A stretch of 47,880 nt of DNA from the NCBI GenBank assembly GCA_945875435.1, contig CAMCKH010000009.1:1-47880 (forward strand). Direction: 5' to 3'. Of this stretch, positions 17,216-24,909 are shown piece by piece. The stretch's first letter is position 1. Each line of letters begins with the position of its first letter. The notes beneath the pieces were generated by a model. It was not told the DNA's origin. It made no database searches and was given only the letters and a program-made list of their open reading frames with translations. This stretch comes from an uncultured Erysipelotrichaceae bacterium. Its GTDB lineage: Bacteria; Bacillota_I; Bacilli_A; Erysipelotrichales; Erysipelotrichaceae. Position numbers and translations under genes: made by a program.

Positions 17216-17812
17216 TTAATATTTTAAAAATACTGAAATTTTTTTATAAATTAATTTAATTATTAAAATATTTAAAACAATTTTTACAATATTAAAGGGT
17301 AATGTTGCATAAATAATAAGTGTAGTTAATGATGTTACATTAGGATTGATAGCTTTTGCTAGGCTAATTATATTTTCTAAAGGAAAACCAAGAACACTCA
17401 CATACAGAGGTATTAAAACATAATAGTTTAATAAAACAGAAAATAGGATGAATGTTAAAGCTCCAGAAATTAAAGCAATAATAGCTCCTTTATGAGTTTT
17501 AAATCTGTGATATAAAATAGAGGCAACCACAATGCAGCTAACATTTAAAACAAACAGACTAAATTCCCCTATAAAAAAACTGCTTGTAGGAATAAATAGT
17601 AGCTTTAAAATAATTTTTATAAGTTCTATCAAAACTCCGCTAAAAGTTCCAAACGCAAAAGCACCGATTAAACTTGGAATAATAGAGAAATCAACTTCAT
17701 AAAAAGTTGGAGCAAATGGCAAGGGGAAGGCGAAAAACATCAGAATGAAACCACTAACTGCCAAAACGCTAATCCTGGTAATAAATTTAATATTTTTTAA
17801 ATTTTTATTCAT
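17216..17812 (-). CDS. ECF transporter S component, riboflavin-like (RibU type)
   Basis: This 198-residue protein has about five to six membrane helices. It carries the RibU pattern near the N-terminus: FPLPFAPTFYEVDFSIIPSLIG, then GVLIELIKIILK. RibU binds riboflavin outside the membrane and works with the shared ECF ATPases and T subunit, which are not in this window. No FMN riboswitch precedes it, and it follows the efp terminator with no clear Shine-Dalgarno site. Riboflavin specificity is inferred from the pattern and should be treated as likely, not certain. Confidence 0.78.
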   Translation of the reverse strand: MNKNLKNIKFITRISVLAVSGFILMFFAFPLPFAPTFYEVDFSIIPSLIGAFAFGTFSGVLIELIKIILKLLFIPTSSFFIGEFSLFVLNVSCIVVASILYHRFKTHKGAIIALISGALTFILFSVLLNYYVLIPLYVSVLGFPLENIISLAKAINPNVTSLTTLIIYATLPFNIVKIVLNILIIKLIYKKISVFLKY

Positions 17813-17813
17813 A

Positions 17814-17845
17814 AATAAAAGAATAGTTATCTAAAAGATAACTAT
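17814..17845 (-). terminator. Intrinsic terminator of efp
   Basis: The 9-bp perfect stem (17823-17831 with 17837-17845, core AGTTATC) has a 5-nt loop and overlaps the TAG stop of efp. It is followed by a T-rich stretch on the minus strand. Confidence 0.75.
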
Positions 17846-18399
17846 GCACGAGATGAATATTTACCATCTATTGTTGAAACGATGATTCTTTCTTCATTTT
17901 CAATAAATAGTGGAACTCTTACTTCTAAACCAGTTTCACAAACCGCATTTTTTAGAGCATTGGTTGCTGTATCGCCTTTCACAGCAGGTTCACACTCAAC
18001 TAATTGAAGTTCTACTTTTTCAGGTAATGTTAATCCTAAAATTTCTTCTTCAAACATCATAATTTCAACTTCAAGATTTGCTGTTAAGAATTTCATTTCC
18101 CACTCTAGCTTATCTTTATTGATTTCAATTTGTTCAAAAGTATTGTTATCCATAAATACTAAAGCATCTCCAGAGTCATAAAGATACTGCATTTTTTTCT
18201 TTTCAATCATGGCTTGATCTACCTTATCTCCACCAGTGAAAGAAATTTCGTTAATAACACCGCTTCTTAAATTTTTAACTTTAACCTTGACAATCATTTG
18301 TCTCATCGCAGTTTTGTTGCGATCCACATCTAATACTACATAGATGTTTCCATTATATTCAAAAGTTGTTCCTGGTCTTAAATCGTTTACTATAATCAT
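17842..18399 (-). CDS. efp: Translation elongation factor P
   Basis: This 185-residue protein has the three-domain EF-P length and pattern: N-terminal KOW-like domain (MIIVNDLRPGTTFEYNG), and domains II and III ending with the EF-P signature around residues 150-185 (GDTATNALKNAVCETG...VPLFI). EF-P rescues ribosomes at polyproline. The loop that usually carries the modified Lys or Arg (KPGKG or SGRN) reads DRNKTAMRQM, so the usual modified position is not obvious. The start has GGGAGG and a consensus promoter upstream (TTGACA, 16 nt, TAAAAT). Confidence 0.93.
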   Translation of the reverse strand: MIIVNDLRPGTTFEYNGNIYVVLDVDRNKTAMRQMIVKVKVKNLRSGVINEISFTGGDKVDQAMIEKKKMQYLYDSGDALVFMDNNTFEQIEINKDKLEWEMKFLTANLEVEIMMFEEEILGLTLPEKVELQLVECEPAVKGDTATNALKNAVCETGLEVRVPLFIENEERIIVSTIDGKYSSRA

Positions 18400-18426
18400 T
18401 TTATCCTCCCAATTTATTACAATAAT

Positions 18427-18454
18427 ATTTTATATATTTGTTTTTGTTTGTCAA
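18427..18454 (-). promoter_or_regulatory. Promoter of efp
   Basis: TTGACA (18449-18454) and TAAAAT (18427-18432) on the minus strand are 16 nt apart. The -35 overlaps the stop codon of the preceding acidic-protein gene. Confidence 0.75.
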
Positions 18455-19032
18455 TCAAAAAGAGATATTTCAACTGTTTTATCAGTCTCTTCTTCTTTAT
18501 TAATAATAGTGTCTAAAAAATTTTCTTCACTATCTTCATAATTAAAATCAGTAATATGGAAATTGTCTACTATTTGAGTAACTGAACTAAATTTAGGTTC
18601 TTCTTTTATTTCTTCAACTTCTTTTTTTCGTTCCAATACAACCCCTGCGATTGGAGAAATAATAAGACCTAAAGGACTTTCATTTTTAACCACTCTATTA
18701 TCCAACTTAACCGGAACAATTTTTTCTTCATTTTTAGTACTTCCATAAATTGGAGATATAGGCTCTGTCATTTTATAAGTGGTTGGTTTATCATTTTTAA
18801 TTACAATTTCTTCCTTTTTTTCTTCAATAATATCAATTCTAGTACTACTAGGTTTTTTATTAATGATTTTCTGTTCCTGCTCTTTAACTAATCTTTCAGC
18901 TCTTTCATTAGATTTTTGAATAAGTTTCTTTTCATAATCTATTTCTTTTCTAGGCATTACATCTTCTATTTGAACATTATCATTATCTTCGATAATTTCT
19001 TCTTCAAAAATTAAATTCATAAACTTTTTCAT
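18451..19032 (-). CDS. Acidic soluble protein with repeated ISPI-x-G motif, unknown
   Basis: The start is ATG 19032, 8-9 nt after AGGAG; a TTG at 19038 is too close to the site. The 193-residue product is charged and probably largely disordered, with no membrane helix. A basic coiled-coil-like stretch (DYEKKLIQKSNERAERLVKEQ) is followed by two short motifs, ISPIYGS and ISPIAGV. These look like linear peptide motifs that bind a partner, and the C-terminus is strongly acidic. A TATAAT about 25 nt upstream suggests its own promoter. I do not recognise the family. Confidence 0.6.
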   Translation of the reverse strand: MKKFMNLIFEEEIIEDNDNVQIEDVMPRKEIDYEKKLIQKSNERAERLVKEQEQKIINKKPSSTRIDIIEEKKEEIVIKNDKPTTYKMTEPISPIYGSTKNEEKIVPVKLDNRVVKNESPLGLIISPIAGVVLERKKEVEEIKEEPKFSSVTQIVDNFHITDFNYEDSEENFLDTIINKEEETDKTVEISLFD

Positions 19033-19076
19033 ATTCAATTGCTCCTAATATCAATAATATTATAATACATTTGTAA

Positions 19077-19715
19077 TTAATTTTCACTGTTAGAATTTTT
19101 TAAAAGTTCTTCTAAAGTTATAGATGAAGGTGTTTTGAGTTTAAAAAGATCCACTTTTTCTTTCTTATTAGTAATAATAGTTTTTAATGAATAATCTTTT
19201 AAAACTTCATTTTGATCAACCTTACTTGATTTTAAAAGTAATATGATTTTATTACTGATAATTTTTAATTTACTTTTAGGGATATAAGAAATAATATCAA
19301 TTTCATCACTACTACACTTAATTAAATATTTATTTTCAATTTCAAACACTTGGTAATGATAAGTTAGACTTTTATTTTCAAAATTAATATAACTATCTTT
19401 AATTTCTAAAATAGGTTTATCAAAAATATTAGCTTCATTATTTCCTTGGTAATATTTATTGTTAATAATTGTTGATGTATTTACATTTAATGATATTTCT
19501 TCATCTAAATATGTTATAATACTACTTAAATCATCGCTATACTTTAAATTTAAAGAAGCATCTAAAAAATAAGAATAATACTTCTTGTTGTTACTGTATT
19601 TGTATGAAATTTCTTTTTTAGCAAGTTCTTTAATTTGACTTGAAACTTCATCCAAACCATAATTAACCATGCAACCGCTAAGCAATAAAAACACAATTAG
19701 AATAATTTTCTTCAC
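19077..19715 (-). CDS. Putative lipoprotein, unknown function
   Basis: This 212-residue protein begins at a GTG codon (19715). The signal ends in a lipobox (KKIILIVFLLLSGC), so the mature protein is probably lipid-anchored outside the membrane. The rest is Lys/Asn/Ser/Ile-rich beta-type sequence without a domain I recognise. The GTG lies 6 nt after an extended -10 (TGC TAGAAT) and has no ribosome-binding site, so this is probably a leaderless transcript. It lies downstream of the SAF-domain gene on the same strand. Confidence 0.65.
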   Translation of the reverse strand: MKKIILIVFLLLSGCMVNYGLDEVSSQIKELAKKEISYKYSNNKKYYSYFLDASLNLKYSDDLSSIITYLDEEISLNVNTSTIINNKYYQGNNEANIFDKPILEIKDSYINFENKSLTYHYQVFEIENKYLIKCSSDEIDIISYIPKSKLKIISNKIILLLKSSKVDQNEVLKDYSLKTIITNKKEKVDLFKLKTPSSITLEELLKNSNSEN

Positions 19716-19721
19716 AATACT

Positions 19722-19727
19722 ATTCTA
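19722..19727 (-). promoter_or_regulatory. -10 element, leaderless promoter of the lipoprotein gene
   Basis: TAGAAT preceded by TGC (extended -10) ends 6 nt before the GTG start at 19715. No Shine-Dalgarno site intervenes. Confidence 0.6.
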
Positions 19728-19730
19728 GCA

Positions 19731-20414
19731 TTAATCAAGATAATTTAAAATAAGTGATTTCTCATTCAAAACAGATTCATTGTCATTTAAAAAACTGGTA
19801 TTAAATATTGATATTTCACCAATATAACGAACTTTATTTAAAATGTTGATTAATTTTTTATCTATCGCAAAAACTAGTTTACTAATTTCTTTATCTTTTT
19901 CATTATTTAAAATTTTTTCATCATTATAATCATATAAAGAAACAACTTTAATATTGCTTATCAACAAATCACTCACTAACTCACCATTTTTATTAAAACT
20001 TACATATAAATCAAATTTTTGATTCAATTTAATACTAGAAAATCTGACTTCACTAGAACTTAAACTATATAAAACTTGATTTTGTGCTAATAAAAATAAT
20101 TCTCTATCATTTGATTTTTCTAAATCTTCTAATTCAAAAAAATTAAAAAAAGCATCTTTAAAAATAATATTATTATAAACATTATATCTACCTACAATGT
20201 CTTGTTTATTCAAAATAGTACCCTTAGGAATATATTTTTTAGGGATTTTAACAATTTTTAAGTCTTCTTCATTTATTTTTTCTCGTTGCATTATCCTTCT
20301 TGAAGCAACATAAACTTCTTGAATTTGATAATCATTATAAAAATAAAAAGCTAAATAAATAAAAATAAAAATTAATAAAATTAAAAAAATAATTAAATAC
20401 AATCTTTTGACCAT
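19731..20414 (-). CDS. Membrane-anchored SAF-domain protein (CpaB/RcpC-like)
   Basis: This 227-residue protein has one strong N-terminal membrane helix (about 5-27). A SAF domain (about 33-90) follows, beginning EVYVASRRIMQREKINEEDLK and containing IPKGTILNKQDIVG. This is the domain of CpaB/RcpC Flp-pilus assembly proteins and FlgA chaperones. The C-terminal half resembles the CpaB beta region (SSEVRFSSIKLNQKFDLYVSF). No Tad/Flp ATPase, pilin or secretin gene is near, so a pilus role is uncertain. It lies 13 nt after the S1-domain gene, probably in one operon. Confidence 0.65.
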   Translation of the reverse strand: MVKRLYLIIFLILLIFIFIYLAFYFYNDYQIQEVYVASRRIMQREKINEEDLKIVKIPKKYIPKGTILNKQDIVGRYNVYNNIIFKDAFFNFFELEDLEKSNDRELFLLAQNQVLYSLSSSEVRFSSIKLNQKFDLYVSFNKNGELVSDLLISNIKVVSLYDYNDEKILNNEKDKEISKLVFAIDKKLINILNKVRYIGEISIFNTSFLNDNESVLNEKSLILNYLD

Positions 20415-20427
20415 ACTTAATTATTGT

Positions 20428-20799
20428 TTAAATTTTATTTCTTTCCTTAAAATATTCATTTATCCATATTGGAAGTTGTTTTTGTAGACTGCTGAAGCCG
20501 ATTTTATTAACAGTATCGTTATTTTTACCAACCATCATTCTTTTTCTTTTCTGATTAAGTGCTTTATAAGATAATCTCAATTGTTTATTTTGGTAATCAA
20601 TATCAATAACTTTTACCATTACATAAGAATTTAATTGAAAAAACTTACTGATATTTTTTACATATTTATTAGAAATTTCACTGATATGAATTAAACCTTG
20701 AACATCTTCGTCAAAAGATACAAAAGCTCCATAAGGCTTAATACCACTAACCTTACCATAAACTATCATTCCTGGTTTATATTCATTTATTTTTGCCAT
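20428..20799 (-). CDS. S1-domain RNA-binding protein (CvfD/YugI, general stress protein 13 type)
   Basis: This 123-residue protein has an S1 RNA-binding domain at residues 1-75: PGMIVYGKVSGIKPYGAFVSF, then GLIHISEIS and VIDIDYQNKQLRLSYKAL. A basic tail follows. The length and layout match CvfD/YugI proteins that bind the 30S subunit or mRNA. The start has no Shine-Dalgarno site; TATAAT lies exactly 6 nt upstream, preceded by TGT. It is divergent from the DUF212 gene 46 bp away, which has the same leaderless arrangement. Confidence 0.85.
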   Translation of the reverse strand: MAKINEYKPGMIVYGKVSGIKPYGAFVSFDEDVQGLIHISEISNKYVKNISKFFQLNSYVMVKVIDIDYQNKQLRLSYKALNQKRKRMMVGKNNDTVNKIGFSSLQKQLPIWINEYFKERNKI

Positions 20800-20805
20800 A
20801 AAACA

Positions 20806-20811
20806 ATTATA
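20806..20811 (-). promoter_or_regulatory. -10 element, leaderless promoter of the S1-domain gene
   Basis: TATAAT with upstream TGT (extended -10), 6 nt (TGTTTT) before the ATG at 20799. Confidence 0.65.
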
Positions 20812-20833
20812 ACAACTATTTCATAAAATATGC

Positions 20834-20839
20834 TATAAT
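20834..20839 (+). promoter_or_regulatory. -10 element, leaderless promoter of the DUF212 gene
   Basis: TATAAT with upstream TGC (extended -10), 6 nt (TTTGTT) before the ATG at 20846. Confidence 0.65.
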
Positions 20840-20845
20840 TTTGTT

Positions 20846-21319
20846 ATGAATATGAATATTAGTTTTAATTTGAGAAATATGTATCCTTTTTTTTCTTTTT
20901 TAATCGCTGTTATTCTAGCACAGTTATTAAAACCGTTTTTCTTTTATTTAAAAACGGGTAAATTTATTCCTAAACTAATATTTGCGGCAGGATCTTTCCC
21001 AAGTTCTCATAGTGCTGGTGTTGTTTCTTTGATGCTAGCAACAGGTCTGCAAGAAAGATTTAGAAGCACGCTTTTTGCAGCTGTCTTCGCTTATGGAATG
21101 ATTGTTATTTACGATGCTGCCAATGTTCGTTATTTTGCAGGCAAAAATATTGAAATCACCAAACAAATAATCAAAGACTTAAAAAAATCAAATATCAAAT
21201 TGGAACATGACTTATATGATTATCCCATTAAAGAAATCCTTGGTCATAAATGGTCTGAAGTACTTGGTGGTATTATTATTGGAATTTTAGTAGCCGTAAT
21301 TTATTTTTATTCAAAATGA
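20846..21319 (+). CDS. Divergent PAP2 family membrane protein (DUF212, YuiD-like)
   Basis: This 157-residue membrane protein carries the DUF212 hallmarks GSFPSSHSAGVV (acid-phosphatase-like core), YDAANVRY and EILGHKWSEVLGGIIIG. The family is a small relative of PAP2 phosphatases and may act on lipid or undecaprenyl pyrophosphates at the membrane; direct evidence in the family is limited. The start is leaderless. The stop overlaps the NifU-like start (ATGA), so both are made from one mRNA. Confidence 0.88.
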   Translation: MNMNISFNLRNMYPFFSFLIAVILAQLLKPFFFYLKTGKFIPKLIFAAGSFPSSHSAGVVSLMLATGLQERFRSTLFAAVFAYGMIVIYDAANVRYFAGKNIEITKQIIKDLKKSNIKLEHDLYDYPIKEILGHKWSEVLGGIIIGILVAVIYFYSK

Positions 21320-21549
21320 GAGAAAAAGTAGAAAAACTTATAAATAAAATCAGACCCTATATTCAATATGATGGTGGCGATATTGAACTTGTTTCAGTTA
21401 GCGATGATGGTATAGTTGAGGTTAAATTAGGCGGAGCTTGTGTTGGCTGTGCTTATGTAGATGTTACTATCAATAGTGGTGTTAAAACTCTTTTAATGGA
21501 AGAAATTCCAGAAATCAAAGATGTAATTTTACTTTCTGATGAATTATAA
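21316..21549 (+). CDS. NifU C-terminal-like Fe-S scaffold protein
   Basis: This 77-residue protein is a stand-alone NifU C-terminal domain: KIRPYIQYDGGDIELV and the cluster-binding ACVGCAY (Cys42 and Cys45). Such proteins carry or deliver Fe-S clusters in the cytoplasm. It is translationally coupled to the DUF212 gene. A bidirectional terminator follows. No suf genes are in the window. Confidence 0.92.
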   Translation: MREKVEKLINKIRPYIQYDGGDIELVSVSDDGIVEVKLGGACVGCAYVDVTINSGVKTLLMEEIPEIKDVILLSDEL

Positions 21550-21583
21550 AAACCCCTAGTCCTTATTTGGATTTTGGGGTTTT
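21549..21583. terminator. Bidirectional intrinsic terminator between convergent genes
   Basis: The stem AAAACCCC (21549-21556) pairs with GGGGTTTT (21576-21583), with a short inner TCC/GGA pairing. T runs lie on both sides, serving the NifU-like gene (plus) and trxB (minus). Confidence 0.8.
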
Positions 21584-21587
21584 ATTT

Positions 21588-22535
21588 TTATTTTAATTTA
21601 TATTTAAGATCTTCCACAACTTTTTCAGCACTAGTAGCCGCAATAGCACCATCCGCAACTGCAGTTACTACCTGTCTTAGTTTTTTAATTCTTAAATCTC
21701 CTGCTGCATAAACACCTTTAATATTTGTTTCACATTCTTCATTAGTGATCACATAACCGTAATCATCAAGCTCAACAAGTCCTTTTAAAAGTTCAGTGTT
21801 TGGAACATAACCTGCGAAAATAAAAGTACCAAAAGTATCATTAAGATTTTCATAATAACTAATTTCATTACTTATATTATTTTTAAAAGTTATCTTTTTG
21901 GGAGTGTTGTCGCCTTCCAAAGAAACTACTTCAGTATTATATCTAATTTCAATCTTAGGATTATGATTTAAAACTTTCTCAACAATTGAATTAGCAGCAC
22001 TTAATTTATCATCTCTAACAATCATTGTAACGCTTTTACCATATTTTGTAAGATACATCGCTTCTTCACAAGCCGCATATCCTCCACCAACCACAAAAAT
22101 ATCTTTACCAGTATAAAATTGTCCATCACAAGTAGCACAATAAGCCACTCCTCTTCCGGTATATTCACTTTCTCCCTTAAAATTTAATTTTCGTGGATTT
22201 GCCCCAGTAGCTACGATGATACTATAAGCCTTATAACTATTTTTTCTAGTATTTACTTCTTTAACATCACCATCTAAACTTAATGATAAAACTTCCTCAC
22301 TTTTAAATTCTGCTCCAAAAGATTTTGCTTGACTATACATTGTATCTGTAAGTTCAAATCCGTTGGTACTTAAAACTCCAGGATAATTAATAACTTCATC
22401 AGTTAAAGTGATTTGACCACCGGTATAATTTTTTTCTAAAACTAAAGTTTTATATTTTGATCTTGCCATATAAATTGCAGCACTAAGTCCTGCTGGACCA
22501 GAACCTATAATAATTAAATCGTAAATATTTTCCAT
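21588..22535 (-). CDS. trxB: Thioredoxin reductase
   Basis: This 315-residue FAD/NAD(P)H flavoprotein passes electrons to thioredoxin in the cytoplasm. The FAD motif GSGPAG is near residue 11. The redox motif YCATCDG places the cysteines at about 133 and 136. The NADPH motif VVGGGYAACEEA follows, and the C-terminal FAD block is GVYAAGDLR. It lies 3 nt after the patatin stop in a nagB-patatin-trxB run. A second, shorter reductase-like gene is at 24896. Confidence 0.95.
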   Translation of the reverse strand: MENIYDLIIIGSGPAGLSAAIYMARSKYKTLVLEKNYTGGQITLTDEVINYPGVLSTNGFELTDTMYSQAKSFGAEFKSEEVLSLSLDGDVKEVNTRKNSYKAYSIIVATGANPRKLNFKGESEYTGRGVAYCATCDGQFYTGKDIFVVGGGYAACEEAMYLTKYGKSVTMIVRDDKLSAANSIVEKVLNHNPKIEIRYNTEVVSLEGDNTPKKITFKNNISNEISYYENLNDTFGTFIFAGYVPNTELLKGLVELDDYGYVITNEECETNIKGVYAAGDLRIKKLRQVVTAVADGAIAATSAEKVVEDLKYKLK

Positions 22536-22538
22536 ATA

Positions 22539-23387
22539 TCATTTAATGAAACTTAAAATTTCATCCTTTCTCCTTTCCATATCATCATAACCTAATTGAT
22601 AAAATTCTAAGATTTTGCTTTTTTCACCACTAAATCTTTCAATTTTAAATTTTTTACTAGGTCTGATTAAAATAGCTTGATTTTGTTTAACTAAATCTTC
22701 AACTATCTCCATTTGTTTATCATAATTTTCTTTTCTAATCAAATAATTCGCAACTAATTTTGGATATTTGTTATAAATTAGTTTCATTAAAAACTCTACA
22801 AACTTAGAACTTTTCTTACGAACATACCCTTGATATTTAGTACATATTACCAAATGTTTCAAATTACCATCTTCAATGCTAGCTTCTATCGGTATCATTT
22901 TAGTAATACCTCCATCCATAATTTTTTTACCATTATAAACAGTAACTTCACTCACAATAGGTAAAGAAATCGCAGCTTTCAAAATATCAAAATTAATTTC
23001 TGAATTTTGATAAAATACAGTTTTTCCAAGTTCTAAATCATAAACTCCTAAATTTACTTTAAAATCGGTATTTTTGAGTTTATCAAAATCTATTTTATAA
23101 GTATTCACAAATAAATCTTTAAATAGATAATTCATGGCTACAAAATTACCTTCTTTAAAAAGTGGCTTAATTCCCACTACATCTTTGGAGGTAAAAATAT
23201 CAGTGGCAGTTGTTTTCAAAAGCTCACTATCCTTTAAAGCGTACATAGTTAAAAGAACTGCACCAGAACTTATCGCATAACCGTTATTAAACAACACATT
23301 GTTGTCAATCAACCAATTAAGACAACCAGCAGTATATGCACCTCTAATTCCTCCTCCTTCTAAAATAAGAGAAATTTTATTATTCAT
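22539..23387 (-). CDS. Patatin-like phospholipase (RssA-type)
   Basis: This 282-residue cytoplasmic patatin has the oxyanion motif EGGGIRGAYTAG (10-21). The nucleophile elbow is YAISSGAV (Ser40, with the first Gly of GXSXG replaced by Ala), and the catalytic Asp lies in IMDGGITK. The Ser-Asp dyad is intact, so it is probably active as a lipid acyl hydrolase, substrate unknown. The start overlaps the nagB stop by 8 bases. Confidence 0.85.
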   Translation of the reverse strand: MNNKISLILEGGGIRGAYTAGCLNWLIDNNVLFNNGYAISSGAVLLTMYALKDSELLKTTATDIFTSKDVVGIKPLFKEGNFVAMNYLFKDLFVNTYKIDFDKLKNTDFKVNLGVYDLELGKTVFYQNSEINFDILKAAISLPIVSEVTVYNGKKIMDGGITKMIPIEASIEDGNLKHLVICTKYQGYVRKKSSKFVEFLMKLIYNKYPKLVANYLIRKENYDKQMEIVEDLVKQNQAILIRPSKKFKIERFSGEKSKILEFYQLGYDDMERRKDEILSFIK

Positions 23388-24117
23388 ATTTATTTTTTAA
23401 CAAACTTGCAGCTTCTTTATCTATTATAATAGTGCAATCAGGGTGATTTTGAAGAATAGTGGCAGGGCAATCCAGACCAATTTCTCCTTCGATGGTTCTG
23501 CTAATAGCTTCTTTTTTCTTACTTCCATTAGCTACTAAAATAATTTTTTTAGATTTCACGATTGTTGCGATACCCATTGTGATAGCCTTAGTTGGAACTT
23601 CGCTTAAATCGTTAAAAAATCTTTGATTATCTAATCTTGTTTTTTCTGCTAGGGTTACAATATGAGTAGTAGAATCAAAAGGTGTATTTGGTTCATTAAA
23701 TCCGATATGTCCGTTTGATCCAATTCCTAGAATTTGAACATCTATTTCGTAATTACCAATATTATTTTCATAATCTAAACAAGCCTTTTCTAAATCAACC
23801 CCTACTCCAGTTGGAATATGAATATTTTCTTTTTTAACATTAATTCCATAGAACAGGTTATCATTCATAAAACTGTAATATGATTGTTTATGTTCTTTCG
23901 GTAAGTCTACATATTCATCAAGATTAAATGTTACTACATTACTATAATCCGTTTTATTCTCCTTATGATCTTGAATCATATTATTATAGATACCAATTGG
24001 TGAAGATCCTGTCGCAAGTCCAAGAACCGCATCTTTTTTATTAACTACAATATCTTTGATAATTTCAAATGCTTTATCAGATATTTCTTGATATGTGTCT
24101 ACTATTATTACTTTCAT
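23380..24117 (-). CDS. nagB: Glucosamine-6-phosphate deaminase
   Basis: This 245-residue enzyme converts glucosamine-6-phosphate to fructose-6-phosphate and ammonia. It shows GLATGSSPIGIY, FNLDEYV and the signature ILGIGSNGHIGFNEP. The start lies 6 nt after TATAAT (extended -10 TGT) with no Shine-Dalgarno site, so it should be leaderless. A 6-bp inverted repeat overlaps the -10 and could be a repressor site. No nagA lies beside it. Confidence 0.95.
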   Translation of the reverse strand: MKVIIVDTYQEISDKAFEIIKDIVVNKKDAVLGLATGSSPIGIYNNMIQDHKENKTDYSNVVTFNLDEYVDLPKEHKQSYYSFMNDNLFYGINVKKENIHIPTGVGVDLEKACLDYENNIGNYEIDVQILGIGSNGHIGFNEPNTPFDSTTHIVTLAEKTRLDNQRFFNDLSEVPTKAITMGIATIVKSKKIILVANGSKKKEAISRTIEGEIGLDCPATILQNHPDCTIIIDKEAASLLKNKYE

Positions 24118-24123
24118 ATCAAT

Positions 24124-24129
24124 ATTATA
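24124..24129 (-). promoter_or_regulatory. -10 element, leaderless promoter of nagB
   Basis: TATAAT with upstream TGT, ending 6 nt (ATTGAT) before the ATG at 24117. Confidence 0.65.
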
Positions 24130-24146
24130 ACATTAAAGTTATGTTA
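24128..24146. promoter_or_regulatory. Inverted repeat overlapping the nagB -10
   Basis: Arms TAACAT and ATGTTA (6 bp, 7-nt spacer) overlap the -10 region, a possible operator. The short arms in AT-rich DNA make this weak. Confidence 0.3.
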
Positions 24147-24152
24147 ATAAAT

Positions 24153-24183
24153 AAAAAATATGAAATATAATTTCATATTTTTT
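24153..24183 (-). terminator. Intrinsic terminator after the sortase gene
   Basis: A 14-bp perfect stem (24153-24166 with 24170-24183, core ATATGAAAT) has a 3-nt loop. Because the stem ends in A/T runs it can work in either direction; the gene ending here is the minus-strand sortase. Confidence 0.75.
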
Positions 24184-24201
24184 TATTAAATAATCTCTAT
24201 T

Positions 24202-24909
24202 TTATACACCCTTAACCATTTCAGCTTCGTTATAAGGAATTATTGTTTCTAAGCTACCCACCACAAACCATCTACTGTCAGAACTTCCGAAGTAACAAGT
24301 CATTAAAGTAATGATTGGTTTGTTATCAAAATATTCTGTTCTATTATCTTCAAGCATATAAAAGGCATAAGGATCTGTTTCAATAATTTCACGAACACGA
24401 TAAATATAGATATTTTGTTTATCAGTATATCTAATCTCATCCCCTTCACTCACATCCATTAAAGAATGGAACAATACCCCTTTACTCTTAGCTCTATGCC
24501 CTGCGATAGTAAAGTTTCCTTGACCAATAGTCTGTTCTTCCTTCATGGTGCCAACTCCTGCCACCAAACCAGATTCATCCAATCCTTTAAAAACGGTTAA
24601 ATTTATTTTTTGTGATGGAATTACTAATTGACCAATAATATTTTGTTTATTGTATTCATTAATACTACCCCAAGTTTCAGTCGCATTAATATTTCTAACT
24701 GAATTAAAATCAAAATTAGCTGTTGACTTATTATTTTCAATAATTTCAGCTGCAGTGATTTCGCTTAAAGAAACATTCACAGCTTCTGTTTGTTTCTTGA
24801 TTTTTTGTTCATTAAGAATTGGTAAAACTAAAAGTGTAGTTCCAATTATTAAAAACAATAAAGCAATTATAGTATATATCTTATTTCTTATTTTTTTATT
24901 TTTTTTCAT
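24202..24909 (-). CDS. Class A-like sortase
   Basis: This 235-residue transpeptidase is anchored by an N-terminal helix (about 12-30). The catalytic triad is visible: His138 in TIAGHRAK, Cys205 in TLMTCYF, and Arg213 in DSRWFVVGS. It attaches sorting-signal proteins to the cell wall outside the membrane. No complete LPXTG substrate is in the window, but the left-edge secreted protein (1-686) could be one, since its C-terminus is unseen. The start overlaps the flavoprotein stop by 14 bases. Class A versus class D cannot be settled here. Confidence 0.92.
   Translation of the reverse strand: MKKNKKIRNKIYTIIALLFLIIGTTLLVLPILNEQKIKKQTEAVNVSLSEITAAEIIENNKSTANFDFNSVRNINATETWGSINEYNKQNIIGQLVIPSQKINLTVFKGLDESGLVAGVGTMKEEQTIGQGNFTIAGHRAKSKGVLFHSLMDVSEGDEIRYTDKQNIYIYRVREIIETDPYAFYMLEDNRTEYFDNKPIITLMTCYFGSSDSRWFVVGSLETIIPYNEAEMVKGV

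Noticed and set aside
17813-17845. FMN riboswitch before the RibU-like gene
   Set aside because: The gap is about 29 nt and holds only the efp terminator, too short for an RFN element.
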